Source of the DNA: Pseudobutyrivibrio sp.
GTDB lineage: Bacteria; Bacillota; Clostridia; Lachnospirales; Lachnospiraceae
NCBI GenBank assembly: GCA_024697025.1
Contig: JAILGH010000046.1
Span: 1-64,000 of the forward strand
Reading direction: 5' to 3'
DNA length: 64,000 nucleotides
The notes under the pieces were generated by a model that was not told where the DNA came from, made no database searches, and saw nothing but the letters and a program-made list of their open reading frames with translations. The position numbers were made by a program, and so were the translations under genes. Below are positions 46,062 to 54,815 of the stretch, one piece after another (positions within the stretch are counted from its first letter, which is position 1; each line of letters opens with the position of its first letter).

Positions 46062-47186
46062 TTATTCTTCAGAAGCAGCTACTTCCTCGATGTTTACATC
46101 AGCAACCTCTTCGTCAGACTCTTCTGCCTGCTCTGGCTCAAGGAGTGCCTTAATTGAAAGGCTGATCTTCTTGTCTTCGTCGTTAAACTCAACAACCTTA
46201 GCCTCAATCTCCTGTCCGATTGAAAGAACATCAGAAGGCTTCTCGATACGTTCCTTAGAAATCTGTGATACGTGAAGTAAAGCATCGATTCCAGGAGCAA
46301 GCTCTACGAAAGCACCAAAGTCTTTCATGCGAACAACTTTACCCTTTACTACAGAACCAACTGCATACTTCTCAGCAGCGCCGTTCCATGGATTCTCGTC
46401 ATCGAACTTGCAAGAAAGTGCAATCTTGCCATCCTTAATCTCTTTAACGAATACCTTGATTGTATCGCCAACATTAAGAGTCTTTGTAGGATTCTCAACA
46501 CGTCCCCAGCTCATCTCTGAGATGTGAAGAAGACCATCAGCACCACCTAAATCGATGAATGCACCGAAATCCTTAACATTCTTAACTGTACCTTCGAATT
46601 CCTGACCTACAGCAATCTTTGCCATAAGCTCTTCCTGTGCCTTTGCTCTGTCAGCAACAAGAAGTGTCTTTCTGTTACCGATTATACGACGACGCTTTGG
46701 ATCGAACTCTGTAATAACAAAGCTGATTTCCTGACCCTGGTACTTACCAAGATCCTTCTCGTATACATCTGATACAAATGAAGCAGGGATAAATACTCTA
46801 GCTTCGTCAACAACAACTGTAAGACCGCCCTTAAGAACTTTATCAACTGTAGCTGTGAGAACCTCGCCACTCTCGAAAGCTTCTGCAAGTCTCTCATTGC
46901 CCTTTTCCTGAGCAAGTCTCTTGTATGAAAGGAGAACCTGACCTTCGCCATCATTTACCTTTACAACAATAGCAGAAAGTGGGTCGCCAACTTTAACAAC
47001 TGTAGTAAGATCAACATTTGACTCGTTTGTGTACTCTGAACGTGTAATTATACCATCTGATTTATAACCAATGTTTAAGACAATCTCATCTGGCTTAACA
47101 CTGATAACAGTACCATCTACTACCTCTCCATTGTGTATAGTTTTAAATGATTCCTCCAACATTTGTTCAAAACTCATTTCTGACAT
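46062..47186 (-). CDS. rpsA: S1 RNA-binding protein (30S ribosomal protein S1-like)
   Basis: 374 aa with four S1 domains starting near residues 18, 103, 188 and 272. The third and fourth have the canonical G-x-V-x4-DFGAFIDLG-x-DGLLHISE pattern (KNVKDFGAFIDLGGADGLLHISEMSW, split as two blocks). An acidic tail follows. Firmicute S1-like proteins are shorter than the six-domain E. coli S1. It overlaps ispH by 13 bases, the frequent ispH-rpsA arrangement (fused in some Clostridia). Confidence 0.93.
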   Translation of the reverse strand: MSEMSFEQMLEESFKTIHNGEVVDGTVISVKPDEIVLNIGYKSDGIITRSEYTNESNVDLTTVVKVGDPLSAIVVKVNDGEGQVLLSYKRLAQEKGNERLAEAFESGEVLTATVDKVLKGGLTVVVDEARVFIPASFVSDVYEKDLGKYQGQEISFVITEFDPKRRRIIGNRKTLLVADRAKAQEELMAKIAVGQEFEGTVKNVKDFGAFIDLGGADGLLHISEMSWGRVENPTKTLNVGDTIKVFVKEIKDGKIALSCKFDDENPWNGAAEKYAVGSVVKGKVVRMKDFGAFVELAPGIDALLHVSQISKERIEKPSDVLSIGQEIEAKVVEFNDEDKKISLSIKALLEPEQAEESDEEVADVNIEEVAASEE

Positions 47187-48019
47187 TTCTTTTGAACCTC
47201 CTCGATAATATTGTTTGGGGTGGAAGCCCCTGCGGTAATACCTACACTTTCAATGGAACTAAGGCCAGATGGCTGAAAATCGTCAGCCGTCTGTATATAG
47301 TAAGTATCGTTGCATCGTGTTTTGCATATCTCGAACAACTTTTGGGTGTTAGAGGAATTTTTACTTCCAATAACAACCATGGCATCAACTTTTGAAGCTA
47401 TCTCAGCAGCCTCAACTTGCCTTTTGTTAGTCGCATCGCATATTGTATTCAAAACAATAATATCATAACCTTTTTGCTTTATAATTTCAACTAATTCTTG
47501 AAATTTGTTGTGGTTGAAGGTGGTTTGAGACACAATACAAATGGGCACATCAGAATTAACTGAAAAGTTAAAAGCAGATTCAGTATCTGGTATAACAGAA
47601 TACGCATTTCCGTTAATCCAACCAACGATTCCACGTACTTCAGGATGCTCTGGATTGCCGATAATTACTATGTGCTCTCCTGACTTGGAATGCTCATCTA
47701 CAGCACGGTGAATCTTCTTTACAAAAGGACAGGTAGCGTCGATAATTGTATGTCCCTTTGCTGTAAGAGCTTCTTCGACTGCTCTTGTTACACCGTGAGA
47801 GCGAATAATAACAGTTCCAGAAGGATAATCATCTATATGATCCTCCTCCATCACCTGGACTCCGTTTTCCTCGAACTCGCGAACAACCTCTTCATTGTGA
47901 ATGATTGGACCGTATGTGTACAAAGGCTTTGAGCCTTCTTTTATTTGCTTTTTTACAACATCAACAGCTCTTTGAACTCCAAAACAAAAGCCTGCTGATT
48001 CCGCTAGTATTACTTTCAA
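47174..48019 (-). CDS. ispH: 4-hydroxy-3-methylbut-2-enyl diphosphate reductase
   Basis: Last enzyme of the MEP isoprenoid pathway, using a 4Fe-4S cluster held by three cysteines seen in AESAGFCFGVQRAVD, DATCPFVKKIH and NTICDATNKRQ. SHGV and GASTPNNIIEEV are further conserved blocks. The 281 aa are typical. It lies 12 bases after cmk and overlaps rpsA. Confidence 0.97.
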   Translation of the reverse strand: MKVILAESAGFCFGVQRAVDVVKKQIKEGSKPLYTYGPIIHNEEVVREFEENGVQVMEEDHIDDYPSGTVIIRSHGVTRAVEEALTAKGHTIIDATCPFVKKIHRAVDEHSKSGEHIVIIGNPEHPEVRGIVGWINGNAYSVIPDTESAFNFSVNSDVPICIVSQTTFNHNKFQELVEIIKQKGYDIIVLNTICDATNKRQVEAAEIASKVDAMVVIGSKNSSNTQKLFEICKTRCNDTYYIQTADDFQPSGLSSIESVGITAGASTPNNIIEEVQKKCQK

Positions 48020-48031
48020 AAATCACCTCAA

Positions 48032-48688
48032 TTATTTACATAAATCAATAATTTTATTAACCACTTCATCGATTGTCATATCAGAGCTGTCTACTAGAAC
48101 AGCATCCTCAGCCTGCTTTAATGGGCTGATTTCACGGTGAGAATCTCTGTAATCTCTCTCCTCAATATCCTTTGCAATCTTGTCAAAATCAGGCTTTTCA
48201 CCCTTTGCTACAAGCTCATCATAACGGCGCTTTGCACGACACTCAACAGATGCAGTAAGGAACACCTTTACATCAGCATTTGGAAGCACCACTGTACCGA
48301 TATCTCTTCCATCCATAATAACATCAGTAGTCTTTGCAAGTTCTTGCTGAAGAGCTACTAACTTAGAGCGAACTGGTCCATACACACTTGATGCGGAAGC
48401 CATATTTCCAACCTCTTCTGTACGAATAAGACCTGTGACATCCTCTCCATTTAAGATAACGTGCTGCATACCATCCTCATACTTGATAGAAACATTTATA
48501 TCGTCAACTACAGACGCTATTTTTTCTTCATCTGTAGAAGCTATATTGGAACGCAAAAAATATAGTCCCATAGCTCTGTACATAGCACCTGTATCTACAT
48601 ATACATATCCCATTTTCTTTGCAACAGCCTTTGCTATTGTAGATTTGCCTGCTCCAGCAGGACCGTCGATTGCAACATTAAATGCCAT
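48032..48688 (-). CDS. cmk: Cytidylate kinase
   Basis: Phosphorylates CMP and dCMP. P-loop DGPAGAGKSTIAKAVAKK, YVDTGAMYRA, MDGRDIGTVVLPNA and the lid RRYDEL are present. The start MAFNVAIDGPAG at 48688 (218 aa) has GGAGG 8 bases upstream; the longer frame to 48742 runs into the preceding gene and lacks a site. Middle gene of the rpiR-baiN-cmk-ispH-rpsA operon. Confidence 0.97.
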   Translation of the reverse strand: MAFNVAIDGPAGAGKSTIAKAVAKKMGYVYVDTGAMYRAMGLYFLRSNIASTDEEKIASVVDDINVSIKYEDGMQHVILNGEDVTGLIRTEEVGNMASASSVYGPVRSKLVALQQELAKTTDVIMDGRDIGTVVLPNADVKVFLTASVECRAKRRYDELVAKGEKPDFDKIAKDIEERDYRDSHREISPLKQAEDAVLVDSSDMTIDEVVNKIIDLCK

Positions 48689-48702
48689 AATAAAATCCTC
48701 CA

Positions 48703-49935
48703 TTAATCTAAAGATAAACCAGCAAGATAGCCGGTTGACCATGCTATTTGTAAATTGAAGCCTCCTGTGAAGGCGTCCAAATCCAAAACCTCTCCCGCAA
48801 AAGAAAGACCTTGTATATTTTTACACCTCATTGTAGATGGGTCAATCTCTTTAACTGACACACCACCTTGGGTGATAATTGCCTCTTTGAAATCTCTAAG
48901 ACCAACAATCGTAAACGGAAGAGCCTTGAGTAAAGAAATAAGAATACCTCTCTCTTCTTTGGTGATGGAATTAATCTGTCTAGAATCATCAAACTCCATG
49001 AGCTGAATAAACACTGGAACCATCGACGCTGGAAGCAATCCCCTAAGAACAGAGCTGAGATGTTTGTTCATATTTTCATTGAAATCTCTAAGAACTCTTG
49101 CGTCTAATTCTTCTTTAGAAAGAGCTGGTTTTAAATCTATAAACGCCTTAAGGGATTTTGTTTCTTGAAGCGTTTTTCCTATGACAGAGCTTGCTGATAA
49201 AACAAGAGGTCCTGAAACACCAAAATGTGTAAACAACATCTCCCCAAAGCTATCATAAAGCTTTTTAGAGCCGTTAAAAATGTTGAGCTTAACATTCTTT
49301 AGGGACAGCCCTTGCATTTCCATGATATAGCTTTCTTTACAATTAAGTGGAACAAGTGCAGGCCTAACATCTGTAACAGTAAGGCCAGATTTCTTGGCCC
49401 ACTTCAAGCCATCTCCAGTAGAGCCCGTAGTTTGATAAGATAATCCGCCAGTACATACTATGGCGTAATCGCAAGCTATAGAAGTCCCATCAGATAACCT
49501 TACACCGCTAACGATATTATCCTTAATCACAACATCCTTTACTGTTGTATTTAAAAGGATTTTAACTCCGTATTCTTTAAGCCCCTTTTCTAGTGCTTTT
49601 GTAACATCAGACGCATGGTCAGATTCAGGAAAAGCCCTGCTTCCTCTCTCTACCTTGGTTCTAATTCCATGATTTTCAATAAAATCAATCATAGCATCCG
49701 GCGAAAAGGTATACAACGCACTATACAAAAACTTTGGATTACTAACTACATTTTTAAAGAAATCTTCAACATCGCAGGCATTTGTAAAATTACATCTGCC
49801 TTTACCAGTAATATATATTTTCTTTCCAAGCTTCTCATTTTTTTCTATAAGTGTGACAGTATGACCACTCATGCCCGCAGAATAAGCCGCCATCATTCCA
49901 GCAGCGCCACCACCTATTACAACAACATTGCTCAT
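48703..49935 (-). CDS. NAD(P)/FAD-dependent oxidoreductase (HI0933/BaiN family)
   Basis: Flavoprotein of the HI0933/YhiN/BaiN family. The FAD-binding GxGxxG motif is VVIGGGAAGMMAAYSAG, followed by EKNEKLGKKIYITGKGRCNFTNAC, CTGGLSYQTTGSTGDG and the C-terminal GEVLDLDAFTGGFNLQIAWSTG. The 410 aa are typical. The family is widespread; one member takes part in bile-acid conversion, but most have no known substrate. It overlaps the rpiR-type gene by 4 bases. Confidence 0.93.
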   Translation of the reverse strand: MSNVVVIGGGAAGMMAAYSAGMSGHTVTLIEKNEKLGKKIYITGKGRCNFTNACDVEDFFKNVVSNPKFLYSALYTFSPDAMIDFIENHGIRTKVERGSRAFPESDHASDVTKALEKGLKEYGVKILLNTTVKDVVIKDNIVSGVRLSDGTSIACDYAIVCTGGLSYQTTGSTGDGLKWAKKSGLTVTDVRPALVPLNCKESYIMEMQGLSLKNVKLNIFNGSKKLYDSFGEMLFTHFGVSGPLVLSASSVIGKTLQETKSLKAFIDLKPALSKEELDARVLRDFNENMNKHLSSVLRGLLPASMVPVFIQLMEFDDSRQINSITKEERGILISLLKALPFTIVGLRDFKEAIITQGGVSVKEIDPSTMRCKNIQGLSFAGEVLDLDAFTGGFNLQIAWSTGYLAGLSLD

Positions 49936-50849
49936 TGATTTTCTCCAGGGTAGCTCATTTTGATTGAATCATCTACCAAGTCTATTTCATCATTTTCGTA
50001 GAACTGATAGTCATTCCAAACATTTTCTATCATCTCTAGAGTTTGAGCTACATCACTTTGCTTTCTATTGCAAAGCTCTACGATTAAAGCATTGATGACA
50101 GAAAGTGGAGCCACCAAAGAATCCACTATTGAATGCATTTCGCTATCTGCAATCAAATTGCAAGAACTGTACAGATTCATCGGTGAATGAATAGAATCTG
50201 TAATAGTAATTACGTTAGCCAAACGATTATTTGCAAATTCAAGCGCCTTTAATGTACGCATAGAATATCTAGGGAAAGATATTCCGATAATGCAATCCTC
50301 TTGACTTATATGAATCATCTGCTCAAACAACTCAGATGTGGAGCTAGTCTGCAGATTAATAACATTATCGAATATCATATTCAGATAAAAAGCTAAAAAT
50401 GAAGCAAGCGGTGCGCATGAACGCAAGCCTACTACGTATATGCGTTTTGCTTTTAAAAGCGCATCAATAGCATTTTCGAAAGCTGCTTCATCGATATTTT
50501 CCATTGTATTTTTAATCTTTAAAGCATCCGATGATAATACAGAACGAAGAACTCCGTTCTGCTCTATTCCTCCATTTGTAATCTCGATACGATCAGAGGT
50601 ATTAAGCTTGACGCGAACAAGCTCTTCAAGAGATTGCTGGAATTCTGGGTATCCCTTGTAGCCTATAAAAGAAGCAAATCTCACCACCGTGGATTCAGAT
50701 ACACCAATGATATCTCCCAGCTTTGCCGCAGTTAAAAACACTGCCTTATCGTAGTTGTCAATAATGTAGTTCGCCAAAAGCTTTTGACCTTTTGACATTT
50801 TTCCATAGTTCTCATTAATCTTTGTAATTAAATCTGTTGTAGTTGCCAT
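49932..50849 (-). CDS. MurR/RpiR family transcriptional regulator
   Basis: N-terminal HTH_6 domain (about 1-80) with LANYIIDNYDKAVFLTAAKLGDIIGVSESTVVRFA-type residues, and a C-terminal SIS sugar-phosphate-binding domain (about 125-265). Such proteins sense phosphosugars and control sugar or cell-wall-sugar genes. The ligand cannot be told. Unusually, it heads an operon of a flavoprotein, cmk, ispH and rpsA, with no sugar gene nearby. The 305 aa are a little longer than typical. Confidence 0.92.
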   Translation of the reverse strand: MATTTDLITKINENYGKMSKGQKLLANYIIDNYDKAVFLTAAKLGDIIGVSESTVVRFASFIGYKGYPEFQQSLEELVRVKLNTSDRIEITNGGIEQNGVLRSVLSSDALKIKNTMENIDEAAFENAIDALLKAKRIYVVGLRSCAPLASFLAFYLNMIFDNVINLQTSSTSELFEQMIHISQEDCIIGISFPRYSMRTLKALEFANNRLANVITITDSIHSPMNLYSSCNLIADSEMHSIVDSLVAPLSVINALIVELCNRKQSDVAQTLEMIENVWNDYQFYENDEIDLVDDSIKMSYPGENQ

Positions 50850-50945
50850 CCATTATCCTCTTAAAACAATTAATAGTAGCATCCCCGAATAACATTAAAA
50901 ACAGATTTCTCATAACTTTCACTCTTGAGTATAGATGAAAAAAAA
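50850..50945. other. Upstream region of the rpiR-type gene
   Basis: An AT-rich region upstream of the rpiR-baiN-cmk-ispH-rpsA operon. An AAGAGGA ribosome-binding stretch is visible just before the start codon, but no -35/-10 pair with good spacing was found. Confidence 0.3.
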
Positions 50946-50973
50946 GAGTAATGCAAGAAATCTTGCATTACTC
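50946..50973 (-). terminator. Terminator of the decarboxylase operon
   Basis: GAGTAATGCAAG / CTTGCATTACTC is a perfect 12-base stem with an ATTT loop, followed on the minus strand by eight T residues. Confidence 0.93.
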
Positions 50974-51025
50974 AAAGTTGATTGAATTAAGCAATAATAA
51001 ACAAACAATGTCTAGCTTAGACCAA

Positions 51026-52444
51026 TTATACTGGATAAGCTTTGTTTTCTTTATCTGCCTGTGCAGGATCTACCTTTGTCTGCTGAGCTTCACGATACTC
51101 GAAGAACTCTGTAGCAACCTTTGGGAACAATGCATATGAAAGTACATCTTCATCCTGCTGCTTCCACTGCTTGCATTCCTCTTCAAACTTAGCAAGACCT
51201 GGCTCGATAAGATCTGCTGGACGACAAGTAATAGCTTTGTCTTTGTCAGCGCCAAGTACCTTATCAACAACATCTGGGTTGAAAGGCTTAACAGTCTGTC
51301 CGTACTTACCAAGAAGGATATCCTTTGTCTGCTCTGTAGCGACTTTGTATCTTTCACCCATAAGTACATTGAATACAGCCTGTGTACCAACGATTTGTGA
51401 TGATGGTGTAACAAGTGGTGGCTCACCAAGGTCTTTACGTACACGAGGAACTTCCTCGAGAACCTCACGAAGCTTGTCTTCCTTACCCTGCTCCTTTAAC
51501 TGGCTGATAAGGTTTGAAAGCATACCGCCTGGTACCTGATAACGAAGTGTGTTGATATTAACACCAAGTACCTTTGTTGAAAGAAGTCCACTTTCGATGC
51601 ACTCCTCTCTGTATGGTCTAAAGTAATCAGCAATCTCTGAAAGAAGTTCCTGATCAAAGCCTGTGTCATAAGGTGTGCCCTCGAATGCTGCAGCCATAAC
51701 CTCTGTAGCTGGCTGTGATGTACCAAGAGCAAATGGTGACATTGCGCAGTCGATGATATCTGCTCCAGCCTCTACAGCCTTGAGATATGTCATACTAGCA
51801 ACACCTGATGTGTAGTGTGTATGCATCTCGATTGGAAGCTTTGTAGATTCCTTTAATGCAGTAACAAGCTCGAAAGCCTTTGCTGGAACTAAAAGACCAG
51901 CCATATCCTTGATACAGATTGAATCTGCACCCATATCCTCGATACGTTTTGCAATATCTTTCCAATAATCAAGTGTATACGCCTCACCAAGAGTGTAAGA
52001 AAGAGCAACCTGCGCGTGACCCTTTTCTTTGTTTGTAGCCTTAACAGCTGTCTCAAGGTTGCGGATATCGTTGAGACAGTCAAAAATACGAATGATATCG
52101 ATACCATTTGCAATTGACTTCTGAACAAAGTATTCAACAACATCATCTGGATACTGACTGTATCCTAAAATATTTTGACCTCTGAAAAGCATCTGAAGCT
52201 TTGTGTTTTTAAAGCCATCACGAAGCTTTCTAAGTCTTTCCCAAGGATCTTCCTTAAGGAAACGAAGTGATGCATCAAAAGTAGCACCGCCCCAACACTC
52301 TACTGCATTGAATCCAACCTTATCCATCTTATCTACGATTGGAAGCATCATAGAGGTAGGCATACGAGTTGCAATAAGTGACTGATGAGCATCTCTAAGT
52401 ATTGTCTCAGTAATTTTAACTGGCTTTGGACTAATATCTGCCAT
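51026..52444 (-). CDS. oadA: Oxaloacetate decarboxylase / pyruvate carboxylase-type carboxyltransferase subunit (5S-like)
   Basis: Biotin-dependent carboxyltransferase that moves CO2 between oxaloacetate and biotin. The TIM-barrel domain has ETILRDAHQSLIATRM, the CWGGATFDASLRFL-type block, CIKDMAGLL with the carboxylated-Lys region, and metal-binding HTHYTSG. The conserved PYC_OADA domain follows. At 472 aa it lacks the C-terminal biotinyl domain, which is a separate gene here, as in the 5S subunit of transcarboxylase. Last gene of a five-gene operon. Confidence 0.94.
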   Translation of the reverse strand: MADISPKPVKITETILRDAHQSLIATRMPTSMMLPIVDKMDKVGFNAVECWGGATFDASLRFLKEDPWERLRKLRDGFKNTKLQMLFRGQNILGYSQYPDDVVEYFVQKSIANGIDIIRIFDCLNDIRNLETAVKATNKEKGHAQVALSYTLGEAYTLDYWKDIAKRIEDMGADSICIKDMAGLLVPAKAFELVTALKESTKLPIEMHTHYTSGVASMTYLKAVEAGADIIDCAMSPFALGTSQPATEVMAAAFEGTPYDTGFDQELLSEIADYFRPYREECIESGLLSTKVLGVNINTLRYQVPGGMLSNLISQLKEQGKEDKLREVLEEVPRVRKDLGEPPLVTPSSQIVGTQAVFNVLMGERYKVATEQTKDILLGKYGQTVKPFNPDVVDKVLGADKDKAITCRPADLIEPGLAKFEEECKQWKQQDEDVLSYALFPKVATEFFEYREAQQTKVDPAQADKENKAYPV

Positions 52445-52477
52445 TACATTTTCCTCCTAGATTAATTTAAACTCGGA

Positions 52478-53626
52478 CTAAACCCCGAAAATCGCCATGA
52501 ATACACCGGCAGCAACCGCTGTACCGATAACACCAGCAACGTTTGGTCCCATAGCGTGCATGAGAAGGAAGTTTGTAGGATCCTCTTCTGCACCAACCTT
52601 TTGAGAAACACGTGCTGCCATAGGAACAGCAGAAACTCCAGCTGAGCCAATAAGTGGATTAATCTTTCCGCCAGTAACATGACAGAGAATCTTTCCAAAT
52701 AATACACCAGCTGCTGTACCAAATACGAAAGCAATAAGACCAAGGATTACAATTTTGATTGTAGCCCAGTTCAAGAACGCTTCTGCAGATGTTGAAGCAC
52801 CAACAGATGTACCGAGTAAGATAACTACGATGTACATAAGCGCGTTTGAAGCAGTCTCTGTAAGCTGATTAACAACGCCTGACTCTTTGAATAAGTTACC
52901 TAACATAAGCATACCAACAAGTGGAGCTGTTGTAGGTAAGATTAAACAAACGATAATAGTAACAACGATTGGGAAGAGAATCTTCTCAAGCTTTGATACT
53001 GGACGAAGCTGCGCCATTTTGATAGAACGCTCTTCTTTTGATGTAAGAAGTTTCATGATAGGTGGCTGAATAATAGGAACTAATGACATATATGAATATG
53101 CCGCCACCGCAATAGGTCCCATTAAAGCTGACTGACCAAGTTTACCAGCCAAGAAAATTGATGTAGGTCCATCTGCACCACCAATAATTGATACCGCAGC
53201 AGCTGCCTGATCTGAGAATCCAAGAAGGATTGCAAGAAGGTAAGCTGTGAAGATACCAATCTGAGCAGCAGCACCAAGCCAGAAGCTGATTGGATTTGCA
53301 ATAAGTGGACCGAAGTCTGTCATCGCACCAACACCCATGAAAATAAGTGATGGCAAGATTGAAAATTCATCTAAAATATAAAAGTAATGAAGCAAGCCGC
53401 CTACTCCATTGGAGGTTTCCTCCGGAGATGCAATAATATCAGGATAAATATTTACCAAGAGCATACCGAATGCAATAGGTAATAATAAGAGTGGTTCATA
53501 TCCCTTTTTGATTGCAAGGAAAAGGAAGAAACAAGCAACCGCTATCATGACATAGTTCCCCACTGTCAGATTGAAAAATGCAGTCTGATGTAAGAGGTTT
53601 GACAATGTCTCTCCAACGTAATTCAT
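52478..53626 (-). CDS. oadB: Na+-translocating decarboxylase subunit beta
   Basis: Integral membrane subunit (382 aa, about nine or more helices) that decarboxylates carboxybiotin and pumps Na+. Family blocks are FMGVGAMTDFGPLIANP, SIIGGADGPTSIF (Asp equivalent to the Na+-binding D203 of Klebsiella OadB) and NPLIGSAGVSAVPMAARV. It lies between the biotin carrier gene and oadA. Confidence 0.96.
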   Translation of the reverse strand: MNYVGETLSNLLHQTAFFNLTVGNYVMIAVACFFLFLAIKKGYEPLLLLPIAFGMLLVNIYPDIIASPEETSNGVGGLLHYFYILDEFSILPSLIFMGVGAMTDFGPLIANPISFWLGAAAQIGIFTAYLLAILLGFSDQAAAAVSIIGGADGPTSIFLAGKLGQSALMGPIAVAAYSYMSLVPIIQPPIMKLLTSKEERSIKMAQLRPVSKLEKILFPIVVTIIVCLILPTTAPLVGMLMLGNLFKESGVVNQLTETASNALMYIVVILLGTSVGASTSAEAFLNWATIKIVILGLIAFVFGTAAGVLFGKILCHVTGGKINPLIGSAGVSAVPMAARVSQKVGAEEDPTNFLLMHAMGPNVAGVIGTAVAAGVFMAIFGV

Positions 53627-53642
53627 GTGTAATCCTCCTAAA

Positions 53643-53996
53643 TTAGTTCATAGTAGCAAGAAGTGCGCCAGCTTCAACTGTCTGTCCTTCGTTGCAGTTG
53701 ATAGATGCAACTGTTCCATCCTGAGGTGCAACAACAGGTGTCTCCATCTTCATAACTTCAAGAACAACAACTGGATCACCCTTCTTTACAGCTGTACCTG
53801 CACTAGCTGCAATCTTAACAACCTTACCAGCAGCACCAGCTTCGATTTTAACACCGCCTGCAGAACCAGTAGCAACTGGAGCTGGAGCAGCCTTTGGAGC
53901 AGCTGCAGGTGTAACAGGTGATACGCCCGAACCTCCCTTGTCTTCTACAGTAACGTCATAAACTGTTCCATTAACAGTAATAGTATAATTCTTCAT
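53643..53996 (-). CDS. Biotin carrier protein of the Na+ decarboxylase
   Basis: A 117-aa biotinyl carrier. An N-terminal strand region (MKNYTITVNGTVYDVTVE) leads through a Pro/Ala linker (about 25-48) into the biotinyl domain with EVMKMETP, Lys83 being the biotinylation site. It resembles MmdC/GcdC and the 1.3S subunit of transcarboxylase. It would shuttle carboxyl groups between the carboxyltransferases and OadB. Confidence 0.95.
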   Translation of the reverse strand: MKNYTITVNGTVYDVTVEDKGGSGVSPVTPAAAPKAAPAPVATGSAGGVKIEAGAAGKVVKIAASAGTAVKKGDPVVVLEVMKMETPVVAPQDGTVASINCNEGQTVEAGALLATMN

Positions 53997-54014
53997 GGAA
54001 TAATCCTCCTAAAT

Positions 54015-54797
54015 TTATCTTTTCTTGATGGAACGAACTACAAACGAATCTGTAGAAGCTCCTGTACTAGCAGCAATTGCTGCAGCAATGACAGCAACGA
54101 GCTGTAAATCATCTGTTGGATTAGAAACTGTAGCAGCAACTGGTGTAGCAACTACATCTTCTTTTTCTTTAAGCTCTTTTTTAGCTTTTGATCTCTTTTC
54201 GAGAGCTGGAATAATTTCAAAGAGCTTGATAACACCAGACATAACAACAAGCATACAGAATACAATTGCAATACCCATAACTGTATTCAAGCCTGCCTTT
54301 GACATTGTCTCACCAAGTGAATAAACTGGTTCGACATTGATAGCAGTTGGCTGTTCCATATCATTTATGTTGAATACGTAAGTGACTTTTAAATCTCTTT
54401 TGGAATAATCAGCAACGATGGAAGCTGTGACTGTCTTACCAGATTTTTCAACTGAAAAAGCCTTGGTTCCACCAATGTTGAATTTGCCAATATTTATACC
54501 ACCGATGGTATAATCATTATCATAAAACTTTTTGAATTTGCCCTTTAATGGTAAGCACTCTTTGACATTTTCAAAGAACTCAGTCCATGTGGCATTCTTC
54601 ATTTCTTTTGCCTGAGAGATATAGTAATCTACCATAGTCCCGTCCATGGATTCGATATCATTAACGGTGCCCTTGAGTTTTTCTTCGAAACTAGAAATAC
54701 TGTAACCACCAATGTCCTCTTGCTTATCATTTCCACACGCTGTGAAGCCGAGCATTAAGGCTAAGGTGCAAATTCCTATTAAGAATTTTTTCTTCAT
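54015..54797 (-). CDS. Lipoprotein-fused OadG-type gamma/delta subunit
   Basis: The N-terminus is a lipoprotein signal ending in FTAC (Cys21), then an extracytoplasmic domain of about 140 residues with unknown fold (perhaps DUF3887-like). One membrane helix lies at about 168-195, then a charged cytosolic segment and the OadG/MmdD-type C-terminus LVAVIAAAIAAS...SFVVRSIKKR. The normal subunit is about 80-120 aa and has only the helix and tail, anchoring the complex. So this is a fusion of a surface lipoprotein to the anchor subunit. It sits between the carboxyltransferase and biotin genes. Confidence 0.88.
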   Translation of the reverse strand: MKKKFLIGICTLALMLGFTACGNDKQEDIGGYSISSFEEKLKGTVNDIESMDGTMVDYYISQAKEMKNATWTEFFENVKECLPLKGKFKKFYDNDYTIGGINIGKFNIGGTKAFSVEKSGKTVTASIVADYSKRDLKVTYVFNINDMEQPTAINVEPVYSLGETMSKAGLNTVMGIAIVFCMLVVMSGVIKLFEIIPALEKRSKAKKELKEKEDVVATPVAATVSNPTDDLQLVAVIAAAIAASTGASTDSFVVRSIKKR

Positions 54798-54815
54798 AAA
54801 TTCACCTTTCCACGC

